The position numbers were made by a program, and so were the translations under genes. Under the pieces are notes generated by a model. The model did not search any database, was not told the DNA's origin, and saw only the letters and a list, made by a program, of their open reading frames with translations. From Baffinella frigidus (lineage: Eukaryota; Cryptophyceae; Cryptomonadales; Baffinellaceae), in contig MU646412.1 in assembly GCA_026770585.1 (NCBI GenBank), positions 435,177 to 448,069 on the forward strand: DNA of 12,893 bases, written 5' to 3'. Position 1 is the first letter of the stretch, and each line of letters begins with the position of its first letter. Of the stretch, positions 1 through 5,902 are shown in pieces.

Positions 1-36
1 GGGGGGGCGTTTTCTTATGAGCGAGGTACCCCTGTA
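1..36. mobile_element. Family A MITE, right end only (cut by window edge), inserted in a family B copy
   Basis: The window opens with the G run, TTTTCTTATGAGCGAGG and CCCCTGTA that form the right arm of the family A inverted-repeat element described at 383-505. The left arm lies outside the window. What follows the terminal TA (GGCGCATGCGCCC) matches the interior of a reverse-oriented family B element at its CAG-TA-GGC position, so this A copy appears to have landed on a TA inside B. Confidence 0.8.
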
Positions 37-121
37 GGCGCATGCGCCCTACCGTAGGACCCTAGGACCTGCCTAGGACCTCGTGGCGGTCAATTTTGAC
101 CGCCTCGCCACTTGAGGGATA
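35..121 (-). mobile_element. Family B MITE, interrupted copy
   Basis: Reverse-oriented family B sequence: CGCCCTACCGTAGG, CCTAGGACC twice, the palindrome GCGGTCAATTTTGACCGC (one mismatch to the sister copies) and the terminal CCACTTGAGGGATA. The other terminus is outside the window beyond the family A insertion. It joins the A copy at a TA, as expected for nested TA insertions. Confidence 0.75.
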
Positions 122-205
122 GGCTTACTGTGGGACGCTACGGCGGTGTGTGTCCTTAATCTGGAGCAGCCCCTGCACGACAGCTTCCCGGGCTTGTCTC
201 GGCAG

Positions 206-217
206 TACAGGGGTACA
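206..217 (+). repeat. Family A terminal fragment
   Basis: TACAGGGGTAC matches the first bases of family A and then diverges. It may be a decayed solo end. The surrounding 122-232 is single-copy in this window and holds nothing I recognise. Confidence 0.4.
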
Positions 218-232
218 TTCCGTGGGTGGGCA

Positions 233-336
233 TATCCCTCAAGTGACCATAGGGTGAATATTCGCCCTAACTCGCCCTAGGCAGGTCCTAGGACCCTACC
301 GTAGGGCGTATGAGCCTACTGGCCACTTAAGGGATA
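233..336 (+). mobile_element. Family B MITE (104 bp, complete)
   Basis: Begins TATCCCTCAAGTGACCA and ends TGGCCACTTAAGGGATA, so the termini are near-perfect inverted repeats bounded by TA. The interior has a small palindrome (AGGGTGAATATTCGCCCT), then CCCTAGGCAGGTCCTAGG, ACCCTACCGTAGGGCG and TATGAGCCTAC. The fixed 104-bp length and TA ends recur in five copies of this window. No coding capacity; it would need a transposase supplied elsewhere. TA ends fit the Tc1/mariner-type target duplication. Confidence 0.85.
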
Positions 337-382
337 GGAGTACCTCGCTCATAAGAAAACGCCCCCCACTGGGTCCCTACAG
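337..382 (-). mobile_element. Family A MITE, left half, split by a second family A insertion
   Basis: AGGAGTACCTCGCTCATAAG and the C run are a family A left arm, followed by GGGTCCCTACAGTA, the start of a reverse-orientation A core. At the TA of CTACAG-TA the next complete copy (383-505) begins. The right half of this host copy is not seen after 505, so it has been lost. Confidence 0.65.
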
Positions 383-505
383 TACAGGGGTACTTCGCTC
401 ATAAGAAAGCGTCCCCCCCGAGGACCCTACAGTAGGACCATGCCTAGGGTCATATGGTGGTCCTAGGGGGGTGGGGCGGTTTCTTATGAGCGAGGTACCC
501 CTGTA
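383..505 (-). mobile_element. Family A MITE, complete copy (type description)
   Basis: A 123-bp palindromic element. Left end TACAGGGGTACTTCGCTCAT then AAGAAA and a C run; right end G run, GGTTTCTTATGAGCGAGG, TACCCCTGTA. The asymmetric core, here reversed (GGACCCTACAGTAGGACC, ATGCCTAGGG, GGTGGTCCTAGG), gives the copy a direction. TA bounds both ends in almost every copy while outer flanks differ, so the likely element is CAGGGG...CCCCTG with a TA target duplication, as in Tc1/mariner-derived or Stowaway-like MITEs. There is no open frame for a transposase. A transcript through it would fold into a hairpin of roughly 120 nt. Assignment to a superfamily rests only on ends and target site. Confidence 0.9.
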
Positions 506-562
506 GATAGACATAGGAACAAAGGTACAACTCGTTTGCACAGGCGGGATGGCTTGCTCGCG

Positions 563-755
563 AGAATGTGAGCCTCGGTCGGACAGGTGACGAGCCTCGG
601 CAGTTGGCTAATGCCCAGTGACGCTGGCTGAACACTGTCTGAGAATGTGAGCCTCGGTCGGAATGTGAGCCTCGGTCGGAATGTGAGCCTCGGTCGGACA
701 GGTGACGAGCCTCGGTAGTTGACTAATGCCCAGTGACGCTCGCTCAACACTCCCT
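563..755 (+). repeat. Tandem repeat based on GAGCCTCGGTCGGA units
   Basis: A motif of 18 bp (GAATGTGAGCCTCGGTCG) alternates with a 22-bp version carrying GGACAGGTGAC. The whole module (repeats, then CAGTTGGCTAATGCCCAGTG, then ACGCT and CTCAACACT-like sequence) appears twice in tandem, at about 563-637 and 641-752. The same 22-bp unit forms a second array at 9690-9790, about 9 kb away. Open frames over it merely read the repeat. Confidence 0.8.
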
Positions 756-795
756 CAAAACGGTCCTCACACGCTCCCGTCGGCTTCCTCGCGAG

Positions 796-812
796 TACAG
801 GGGTGCCTCGCT
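796..812 (+). mobile_element. Family A left end, interrupted by family B
   Basis: TACAGGGGTGCCTCGCT is the first part of a family A arm. It stops where the TA of GCTCA-TA-AG would be, and a family B element (813-916) starts; after B the sequence resumes AAGATAC, resembling AAGAAAC. This suggests B landed on the TA of the A arm, with two bases lost. Confidence 0.55.
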
Positions 813-916
813 TATCCCTCAAGTGACCAACGGGCGAATAATCGCCCGTGGAAGCCCTAGGCAGGTCCTAGGGCCCTACCGTAGGACGTATGAGCCTACT
901 GGTCACTTAAGGGATA
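813..916 (+). mobile_element. Family B MITE (104 bp, complete)
   Basis: TATCCCTCAAGTGACCA to TGGTCACTTAAGGGATA. The inner palindrome differs from the copy at 233-336 (CGGGCGAATAATCGCCCG) but matches the copy at 8746-8849, so there are at least two interior subtypes. The shared tail CCTAGGCAGGTCCTAGGG, CCCTACCGTAGG and GTATGAGCCTAC is present. Confidence 0.85.
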
Positions 917-922
917 AGATAC

Positions 923-1050
923 TACAGGGGTACCTCGCTCATAAGAAACTACCCCCCCCCCCCCCCTAGGACACCCATAGGGCCCTAGGCATAGGCCTAC
1001 TGTAGGGTCCTAGGGGGGGGGTAGTTTCTTATGAGCGAGGCACCCCTGTA
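923..1050 (+). mobile_element. Family A MITE, complete (128 bp)
   Basis: TACAGGGG to CCCCTGTA with forward core (GGGCCCTAGGCATAGGCC, TACTGTAGGGTCC). Both arms carry the same private change: AAACTACCCCC on the left and GGGGGTAGTTT on the right, against AAACCGCC in most copies. The C run is unusually long (14). Confidence 0.88.
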
Positions 1051-1127
1051 AGTATGCCCACGCTCCGTCCCGTGGGCGGACCTAGCCTCCTTCTAAGCAC
1101 CAGGTCTATCGTAGCACCCTACATATG

Positions 1128-1249
1128 TACAGGGGTGCCTCGCTCATAAGAAACCGCCCCCCCCATAGGGACCACCGTAGGGCCATAGGCATGGTCCTAC
1201 TGTAGGGTCCTAGGGGGGGTCGGTTTCTTATGAGCGAGGTACCCCTGTA
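1128..1249 (+). mobile_element. Family A MITE, complete (122 bp)
   Basis: TACAGGGGTGCCTCGCTCAT to ACCCCTGTA, forward core (GACCACCGTAGGGCC, ATAGGCATGGTCC, TACTGTAGGGTCC). It is preceded by CTACATATG, so the outer sequence just before it is palindromic. Confidence 0.88.
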
Positions 1250-1477
1250 GGGCGCTGTGGGACGTTGGTAGTGAGCTTCGTGACGGAAACGTGTGAGGAC
1301 TATCCGGGGATAGGCCCGCCTCGGCAGACGTTGGAGCCATTGGCGGGAGGAAGCCAGGATGAGTCACCCGGAACCGGGGGAATTCAAAAGGTGTGGTGGT
1401 GGGTGTCTCGCGGCCCGAGAGCAGACGGGACTGTGCCAGTGTGAGGACCTCAGAGGGTCCTGGACGGTGTGGGTGTC
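1250..1477. other. Spacer with no recognisable gene; its 3' end recurs at 8971-9005
   Basis: No supported frame. Positions 1441-1474 (GTGAGGACCTCAGAGGGTCC then TGGACGGTGTGGGT) are the reverse complement of 8971-9008. The rest is single-copy in this window. Confidence 0.5.
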
Positions 1478-1587
1478 TACAGGGGTACCTCGCTCATAAG
1501 AAAACGCTTCCCCCTAGGGGCCCCCATAGGGCCCTACTGTAGGGTCCTAGGGGAGGGGCGTTTTCTTATGAGCGAGGTACCCCTGTA
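1478..1587 (+). mobile_element. Family A MITE, short form (110 bp)
   Basis: Both arms intact with the AAAACGC / GCGTTTT variant, again the same change on both sides. The core lacks the AGGCATAGGCC segment between GGGCCC and TACTGTAGGG, which accounts for the shorter length. Confidence 0.87.
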
Positions 1588-1602
1588 GGCGCTAAGGGCA
1601 TC

Positions 1603-1721
1603 TACAGGAATACCTCGCTCATAAGAAACTACCCCCCCCCAGGACCCTACAGAAGGGCCATGCCAGGGTCCTAAGGTGGTTCTAGAGGGGGGCGGTTTCT
1701 TATGAGCGAGGTACACCTGTA
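1603..1721 (-). mobile_element. Family A MITE, complete (119 bp, diverged)
   Basis: TACAGGAATACCTCGCTCAT to ACACCTGTA, reversed core with several substitutions (CTACAGAAGGGCC, GTCCTAAGGTGG). The arms differ (left AAACTACC, right GGCGGTTT), unlike the copy at 923-1050. Confidence 0.85.
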
Positions 1722-1798
1722 AGGACGCAAGGTTATGAGGACGTCGGCGTAGATTCACTTAGGCCTCCGAAGTACATTCACTTAGGCCTTCTAAGCGT
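1722..1798. repeat. Spacer module shared with 9117-9176
   Basis: GGACGCAAGGTTATGAGGAC then GTCGGCGTAGATTCACTTAG recurs at 9119-9165, in both places ending at the TA of a family A left end. It also matches one arm of the inverted repeat at 8925-9146. Within it ATTCACTTAGGCCT occurs twice. Confidence 0.7.
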
Positions 1799-1912
1799 TA
1801 CAGGGGTTCCTCGCTCATAAGAAATCGCCACCCCCCTAGGACCACCGTAGGGCCCTCGGCATAGCCCTACTGTAGGGTTCTAGCCGTTTCTTATGAGTGA
1901 GGTACCCCTGTA
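1799..1912 (+). mobile_element. Family A MITE, complete (114 bp)
   Basis: TACAGGGGTTCCTCGCTCAT to ACCCCTGTA with forward core. The right arm has lost its G run: the core's GGGTTCTAG joins directly to CCGTTTCTTATGAG, a deletion of about ten bases. Confidence 0.85.
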
Positions 1913-1957
1913 AGAGACGGGCCCCCCTCGGGGAAGGCAGCAACGCCGCCAGATAAA

Positions 1958-1965
1958 TACATGTA
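1958..1965. repeat. TACATGTA, possible Tc1-type excision footprint
   Basis: One of nine exact copies of this 8-mer in the window. This one lies in the spacer between two family A copies and has no empty paralogue here for comparison. Confidence 0.35.
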
Positions 1966-2001
1966 AAAGTGATGAACACCAGTCGGCCAACGGTCTCTCT
2001 C

Positions 2002-2108
2002 TACAGGGGTACCTCGGTTACACTGTACAGTAGGGACCATGCCCAGGGCCCTAGGGTGGTCCTAGGGGGGGTGCAGTTTCTTGTGAGCGAGGTATATGTA
2101 CCCCTGTA
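2002..2108 (-). mobile_element. Family A MITE with partly deleted left arm
   Basis: Left end TACAGGGGTACCTCGGTTAC is cut short and joins directly to the reversed core (CTGTACAGTAGGGACC, ATGCCCAGGG, GGTGGTCCTAGG). The right arm has GAGGTATATGTACCCCTG where sister copies read GAGGTACCCCTG; the six extra bases turn TA into TATATGTA, one base from TACATGTA. Confidence 0.82.
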
Positions 2109-2176
2109 CCGAGAGCAACCCTCCTGCAATCCGTACGTGTACACGACCCCACGCCGGGGTGAACAGCTATGAGCCT
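2109..2176 (-). repeat. Spacer module, inverted copy of 8555-8622
   Basis: CCGAGAGCAACCCTCCTGCA onward to GGTGAACAGC is the reverse complement of 8555-8622, and a third, more diverged copy lies at 7925-7972. Both close copies are bounded by family A ends, so the spacer moved as part of a larger segment. It carries TACGTGTA where the sister has TACATGTA. Confidence 0.75.
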
Positions 2177-2426
2177 TACAGGGGTACCTCGCTCGTAAGA
2201 ACCCCCCCCCCCCTTACAGGGGTACCTCGCTCATAAGAAACCGCCCCCCCCCTAGCTAGGACCACCCTAGGACCCTAGGCATGGTCCTACTGTAGGGTCC
2301 TAGGGGGGGGCGGTTTCTTATGAGCGAGGTGCCCCTGTAGGACCACCATAGGGCCCTACATGTACGCATAGGCCTACTGTAGGGTCCTAGGAGGAGGCTG
2401 TTTCTTACGAGCGAGGTACCCCTGTA
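2177..2426 (+). mobile_element. Family A MITE, outer copy of a nested pair
   Basis: Left arm TACAGGGGTACCTCGCTCGT and C run, then a complete inner copy (2215-2339), then GGACCACCATAGGGCCCTAC and a right arm ending ACCCCTGTA. Removing the insert and one TA restores a family A element of about 127 bp. The core carries TACATGTA (2357-2364) between GGGCCC and GCATAGG, where sister copies have only TA. One arm reads TTACGAGC, the other CTCGTAAG, again symmetric. Confidence 0.85.
2215..2339 (+). mobile_element. Family A MITE, inner copy of nested pair (125 bp)
   Basis: Near-consensus copy, TACAGGGG to CCCCTGTA. It is inserted at the TA of CCCCC-TA-GGACC of the outer element, the same target position used at 8352-8472. 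CTAGCTAGGACC at its left core junction has a four-base CTAG duplication. Confidence 0.9.
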
Positions 2427-2482
2427 GCGACAACACCGAGGGATCCAACGAGGCTGCTGGGATCCCTGCGCACACTCCCGGT

Positions 2483-2603
2483 TACAGGGGTACCTCGATT
2501 ACAAGAAAACGCCTCCCCCTAGGACCCTACAGTAGGCCTATGCCTAGGGCCCTATGGTCGTCCTAGGGGGGTGACGTTTTCTTGTAATCGAGGTACCCCT
2601 GTA
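2483..2603 (-). mobile_element. Family A MITE, arm-variant subfamily (121 bp)
   Basis: Termini are family A but the second half of both arms differs coherently: CTCGATTACAAGAAAACG on the left and CGTTTTCTTGTAATCGAG on the right, where other copies have CTCGCTCATAAGAAA. The reversed core is otherwise standard (CCCTACAGTAGGCCTATG, CCTAGGGCCCTATGG). Several substitutions mirrored between arms imply either a distinct subfamily or homogenisation between arms. Confidence 0.87.
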
Positions 2604-2671
2604 CTTGAGAAACTGAGGAGGAAGGCACCCTCCCGCATGCCTCAGAAACAGATGAGCGAGATGCGCCTGGC

Positions 2672-2700
2672 TGCAGGGGTACATGTACCTGGCTCACTCG
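2672..2700 (+). mobile_element. Family A terminal fragment with TACATGTA
   Basis: GCAGGGGTACATGTACCTGG then CTCACTCGC matches a family A left arm, with GGGGTACCTCG expanded to GGGGTACATGTACCTGG. No right arm follows. Confidence 0.6.
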
Positions 2701-2784
2701 CTCACTCGGCCGCAAGGAGGCGCACCACAATAGCCGGTTTCTGCCGCGATCCTGTACACCGGGGGGCCTGAATGTGATCCGAAA

Positions 2785-2858
2785 GGAAGCATGGCTGTTC
2801 TGCAGAACCAGTTCCGGTGTCCGCCTATGTTGGGAGCTCGAAGAACCTAACGGACCTA
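2785..2858 (+). repeat. 74-bp segment duplicated at 8136-8209
   Basis: GGAAGCATGG ... CAGAACCAGTTCCGGTGTCC ... TTGGGAGCTCGAAGAACC ... GGACCTA is colinear, without gaps, with 8136-8209 and differs at only a few bases. Here it runs into the terminal TA of a family B element; at 8209 the TA is followed by other sequence. Confidence 0.8.
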
Positions 2859-2960
2859 TCCCGTACGTGGCCATGCCGTCAAATTTGACGGCCAAGAGGT
2901 CCTAGGCAGGTCCTAGGGCCCTACGGTAGGGCGTATGCGCTACTGGCCACTCAAGGGACA
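2857..2960 (+). mobile_element. Family B MITE (104 bp)
   Basis: TATCCCGTACGTGGCCATGC to GGCCACTCAAGGGACA. Inner palindrome GCCGTCAAATTTGACGGC, then the common tail GGTCCTAGGCAGGTCCTAGG, GCCCTACGGTAGGGCG. The right-hand TA has become CA. Length matches the other complete copies. Confidence 0.82.
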
Positions 2961-2982
2961 TGACCCCCTTGGGAACCTACAG

Positions 2983-3122
2983 TACAAGGGTACGTCGCTC
3001 ACAAGAAACGCTCAACCCCTAGGACTACATGTACAATACATGTAGGGCCCTAGGCATAGGCCCACTGTAGAGTCCTAGCTAGCTAGGCGGAGGCGCTTTC
3101 TTATGAGCGAGGTACCCCTGCA
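2983..3122 (+). mobile_element. Family A MITE, longest copy (140 bp), two TACATGTA insertions
   Basis: TACAAGGGTACGTCGCTCAC to TACCCCTGCA. Where the sister at 8623-8747 has GGAC-TA-CCC-TA-GGGCCC, this copy has TACATGTA at both TA positions (3026-3033 and 3037-3044). That accounts for about 12 of its extra bases; the rest comes from a CTAG run near 3074-3086. Confidence 0.85.
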
Positions 3123-3224
3123 AGGTAGTCTCTCCCTTTACTCACTTCTTCCCTATGATAGATCACGCGCGCACGCTGGTGCCTCCGACGGCAGTGCATC
3201 GGGGAAGGTGTCTTGGTAAGCACG

Positions 3225-3234
3225 TTTATTTACA
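3225..3234 (-). terminator. Polyadenylation-like signals downstream of the minus-strand gene
   Basis: Read on the minus strand the sequence is TTGTAAATAAACGTG, which contains both TGTAA (used by green algae) and AATAAA. It lies about 25-35 nt beyond the TGA at 3259-3261. Placement supports a real 3' end, but such short motifs also occur by chance. Confidence 0.45.
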
Positions 3235-3258
3235 AGTGTCGACACGCCATCACCTCCT

Positions 3259-3960
3259 TCACGCCGCTGAGACGTTGCCTCGCAGGCACTTGAAAAGCGC
3301 CAGCGCATCTGGCGTCAACTTCTCCTCGAGCGACTCGATTTTCATTTGGTGAACGCCACGGCACATCTGTGCGTAGACCTGCGGAGTCGTGTCGGGTTCC
3401 GATGTACGGCGCTTGCCACTGTGCTGACAGTAAGCAGCGAACGGGGAGCCCGAAGGTGACCGGTAGAAATCATCTTCGAGGTCCTCGTCGACCTCTTCCA
3501 TGATGGTGCAGAGTAGCGACGGGTGCGGTGGAAGCGCGCCTCGTGCGGCCAGGCGCAGCAGTAGAGGCGCGTTGCGCGGCAGGATGCGGCAGTTCCGCGG
3601 GCGCCGGTAGCGAGGCTCCGGACTCGGAGGGAGTTCCGAAGTGCCCCGAGGAGTCGCCTTGTGGTGATGCGCCGGCGCCACGCTGTTGAGGTCGAACGGC
3701 GCGGCGATGAAGTGCCCGGCGCAGTCCATGTCGGCTGACGAACCCATCGGGGCGAACGTGGGGCGCTGCGCGTTCTGCTGCTGAGAAAGCATGCTCACGA
3801 GCTGCATTTTATCCTGAACCTCGGACAGCGTGCTCCCCTGCGCCTGCGCCTGCAGGCGTTCCGCGGCCGCGCGCGCAGACGTCTGCGTCATGGCAGCGAT
3901 CATCTTGAGGGACGCCCTGGTGCGCTCAATGAGCAGGTCCGTCTCCGACATGACGGTCAT
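3259..3960 (-). CDS. Unrecognised protein, probably a real gene (233 aa; frame open to 4191)
   Basis: This is the only frame in the window that looks like a conserved gene. I do not recognise the family. From the ATG at 3960 the product has a predicted helical, Ala/Gln-rich N-terminus (residues 4-65, including LIERTRASLKMIAAMTQ), a Pro/Arg/His-rich middle (about 90-150), an acidic stretch EEVDEDLEDDF with adjacent Ser-Pro sites (154-175), a basic GKRR (182-185), and a helical C-terminus (KIESLEEKLTPDALALFKCL). No signal peptide or membrane segment is evident. Third codon positions are strongly G/C in this part. The frame stays open upstream to an ATG at 4191 (310 codons), but that extension has A/T-rich third positions and looks like 5' leader; ATGs at 3960 and 3951 are adjacent and 3960 has A at -3. 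A heat-shock element lies 285 bp upstream and polyadenylation-like motifs downstream. It may be one exon of a longer gene. Confidence 0.55.
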   Translation of the reverse strand: MTVMSETDLLIERTRASLKMIAAMTQTSARAAAERLQAQAQGSTLSEVQDKMQLVSMLSQQQNAQRPTFAPMGSSADMDCAGHFIAAPFDLNSVAPAHHHKATPRGTSELPPSPEPRYRRPRNCRILPRNAPLLLRLAARGALPPHPSLLCTIMEEVDEDLEDDFYRSPSGSPFAAYCQHSGKRRTSEPDTTPQVYAQMCRGVHQMKIESLEEKLTPDALALFKCLRGNVSAA

Positions 3961-4230
3961 TTTGTCGTTGGATCTGTGTGCGCGGTTGCTTGTCCCCTGG
4001 AATTCGGGGAGATCGCGTCCCCGAGAATCACGAAAGAGGTGGATCGCGTGTAGAAGGACCATTTTGAAATCGACTGTTCTAACGAACAGTTTTTGGTCAC
4101 GGAACCGACGACAAGATCGCTTGAAGTCCCTTTGCGATGGGGTCAGCCTCGTTAAAAAAACACCAAACAACGAGGTCTCGCATCGTTTCACGCAAAGGGC
4201 CGTTCAACTAGCGGTCACGCGGACAATATG

Positions 4231-4267
4231 CCAATCCCAAAAGCTTCTCGAAGCTTCTGGAACCAAT
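4231..4267. promoter_or_regulatory. Two CCAAT boxes flanking the heat-shock element
   Basis: CCAAT at 4231-4235 and again at 4263-4267, on the plus strand, bracket the heat-shock element. In eukaryotic promoters CCAAT boxes bind NF-Y in either orientation. Their function here is inferred from position only. Confidence 0.4.
4245..4262. promoter_or_regulatory. Perfect heat-shock element (four alternating units)
   Basis: The sequence is TTCtcGAAgcTTCtgGAA, four TTC/GAA units alternating with exact two-base gaps, the arrangement bound by heat-shock factor trimers. Two further GAA triplets follow at 4271 and 4281, about ten bases apart. The site lies 285 bp upstream of the preferred start at 3960 (54 bp upstream of 4191), so it most likely serves the minus-strand gene, though it could serve a plus-strand transcript. 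No clear TATA box was found. Confidence 0.65.
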
Positions 4268-4283
4268 CTCGAACCATCACGAA

Positions 4284-4763
4284 CACACCTGAAATAGTTG
4301 ACTAAAATTATGGTGTTTCTTGCACCTGTTGTGTTGATTCGCAGTAGTAATAATATTGTCTGTGTACCGTCTGTGTGTGTACCGTTGACTCTGTAGAACG
4401 AGTTTGCGAGTCGTTTGACTTGTAAAAAACCAAGAAGTCAGTTCTTTAAGAACACGAAAGAACAGTCAGAGAACTGGGAAAGTTGACTAAAACAAGATTC
4501 AAGCGGGTTTATCTTAAGCGGCCCCTCGAAAATTTAACATCATGTTTGCTGACGTGTAATCAATCGGTTTCCGGTCATGATCCCAGTTGGGCTCATGACC
4601 GAAAAACTATTGGAATAGTTTTAAAGAGCCCAAGAATAGTTTTAAAGGTTGGGTACGTACATTAGATCTACGCACAAAGATAATTGACTTTAGGAATCCT
4701 CTTGACTCGTGACTTGAGCACAAGCTATTTTTACCCTCGTGACCTTTTGTAAAAACGTGTTGC
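4284..4763. other. AT-rich upstream region with repeated short motifs
   Basis: No gene. Six TTGACT motifs all lie on the plus strand (4298, 4385, 4415, 4483, 4684, 4702), two of them within the 12-bp direct repeat AGTTGACTAAAA (4296-4307 and 4481-4492). Other structure: the palindrome GTTCTTTAAGAAC (4441-4453), a hairpin with arms CGGTCATGA/TCATGACCG (4572-4580, 4593-4601), and a direct repeat GAATAGTTTTAAAG (4613-4626, 4634-4647). Base composition differs sharply from the GC-rich flanks. It may be promoter DNA or decayed mobile DNA. Confidence 0.5.
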
Positions 4764-4770
4764 ACCTGTG
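4764..4770. repeat. Left target-site duplication ACCTGTG
   Basis: Identical to 5903-5909 on the other side of the 1132-bp transposon; seven bases, direct orientation. Confidence 0.7.
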
Positions 4771-5417
4771 CAAGGGGTATTTTTAGCAAATCATTGGAGG
4801 ACTTCCTTAATTCGATATCTCACACTAAATCCCGATTTTTGGCCGTTTTGGCGGCCAAAACCCGAAATTTAGTGTCGCGATCTTTTGGTCGTTTCACTAA
4901 ATTTCTGTTTTGGACCGGCGGGAGGGATGGGCGGGGGCGGCCCAGGCGGGCCGGGCAGGAGCGGACGGACTGCAGACACGCGTCAGGGGGCGCGGACATA
5001 CACCGCATGTGCTTTCTCGCGGGTGGCAGGTGGCGGGCATGGCGCAACGTGCATAGAGAACGCGATCCTGGGAGGGCTGTCCCGAGGGAGCATCCAGGGT
5101 GGGCCTGCTGGGGCTGGGCGGACGAGGGGGGAGGGGGTGGGTCACTACCACTCACCAGAGGCTGCATAGGCGGCAGCAGCGAACCTGCCTGGGCGGTGGC
5201 AGCGGCACTGGCGGCACCCCCGCCGATCCCACGGCGAGGATCGGCAGGGGTCCCGGGTCTCCAGAAAGGGGGGTGGTGAGGGTCTATTTTTCTCCCCGGA
5301 ACGGGGCGAGTGTTGCAGTGCAGGTCGCTCTCTCGAACAAACCTGTGTCGGCGCGTGTTCTGTGCAGTTTCAGGGTCTTGGGGTGGTGCCTGCGAGATGC
5401 AGTGAGCAGCAAACGCG

Positions 5418-5614
5418 ATGGAATCACAACTCCTGGTTGCAAAGCACAACGGTCGAGACATTTTCGAATGGTTGTCGGCGGCGGAGCGCTTTCACAAATT
5501 GCATGGACATGAAATGGACGCGTATGAAGCCGACCATCACTTCTCTTTGGTGCCTCAGAGGGGGAGTTCGGCCAGGAACAGCGCATTCGGGTGCTGGAGC
5601 TGCGCAAACCCTAA
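5418..5614 (+). pseudogene. Possible captured gene fragment inside the transposon
   Basis: From the ATG at 5418 the frame reads protein-like sequence (MESQLLVAKHNGRDIFEWLS, then AAERFHKLHGHEMDAYEADH) for about 44 residues. After about 5550 the composition turns less protein-like in that frame, while the frame two bases on reads SEGEFGQEQRIRVLELRK, a plausible charged helix, to a TAA at 5612-5614. This pattern suggests a coding fragment with one frameshift, or an exon boundary. I do not recognise the family. The fragment lies within a non-autonomous transposon, as in Pack-type elements that carry host gene pieces. It could also be a remnant of the parental element's own gene, or chance. Confidence 0.3.
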
Positions 5615-5634
5615 ACTAAACCCTAAACCCTAAT
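5606..5634 (+). repeat. Short telomere-like CCCTAAA tract
   Basis: AAACCCTAAACTAAACCCTA then AACCCTAA: about four units of plant-type telomere repeat, one imperfect, inside the 1132-bp transposon. Such interstitial tracts can arise at break repair; it does not indicate a chromosome end. Confidence 0.6.
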
Positions 5635-5902
5635 AGGCGGTTGCCGGCGGCAAACCGCCCGCATACCTCCGGAGAATCTCATCTGCTAGGTAAGTTAGGA
5701 CGAATTGATCGGCCAGATTGTTCGGCCCAAGGTCCAAATCTGCCGGGAGCCCGGCTCGGAACTGCCACTCGCCATGGCAAAAATCTGAGTTGGAATTGAC
5801 ACTAAAATCCGATTTTATTTAAGGAAGGTCGCCTTTTCACTAATTTTCAGCTTTTCTCAAAATCGAATTAAGGAAGTCCTCCAATACCCTAGATACCCCT
5901 TG

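Larger units (their letters stand above)
4771..5902. mobile_element. Non-autonomous DNA transposon, 1132 bp, hAT-like ends
   Basis: The ends are inverted: CAAGGGGTAT at 4771-4780 against ATACCCCTTG at 5893-5902, then a perfect 24-bp inverted pair beginning ATTGGAGGACTTCCTTAATT (4793-4816 and 5862-5885). Both ends are flanked by ACCTGTG. The CAAGG start fits the YARNG terminal rule of hAT elements, but the duplication is seven bases where hAT makes eight, so the superfamily is uncertain. Inside the left end is a hairpin with arms ACACTAAATCCCGATTTTTG and its complement (4822-4875); a direct copy of that arm lies at 5799-5817. The centre is very GC-rich (4910-5280) and the right half has telomere-like repeats and a possible gene fragment. 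No transposase is visible, so it is presumably moved in trans. Confidence 0.72.

Noticed and set aside
563-755. CRISPR-like array
   Set aside because: Units are contiguous tandem repeats of 18-22 bp without unique spacers of constant length, in eukaryotic DNA with no cas genes.
1534-2895. Short frames reading peptides such as YRGTSL or SEVPLY across the MITE clusters
   Set aside because: These are translations of family A arms. Similar peptides in protein databases would mark mis-annotated repeats, not a protein family.
3723-3960. SNARE-like helix at the N-terminus of the orphan protein
   Set aside because: LIERTRASLK vaguely recalls Qb-SNARE helices, but no central layer glutamine in register and no membrane anchor are evident; too weak to call.
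4483-4789. 60-codon frames on both strands in the AT-rich region
   Set aside because: Short, overlapping, without codon bias, and crossing palindromic or repeated DNA.
4794-5461. Overlapping frames on both strands in the GC-rich centre of the 1132-bp transposon
   Set aside because: Gly/Pro/Arg-rich products in several frames; composition alone explains them, and they start inside the terminal repeat or hairpin.
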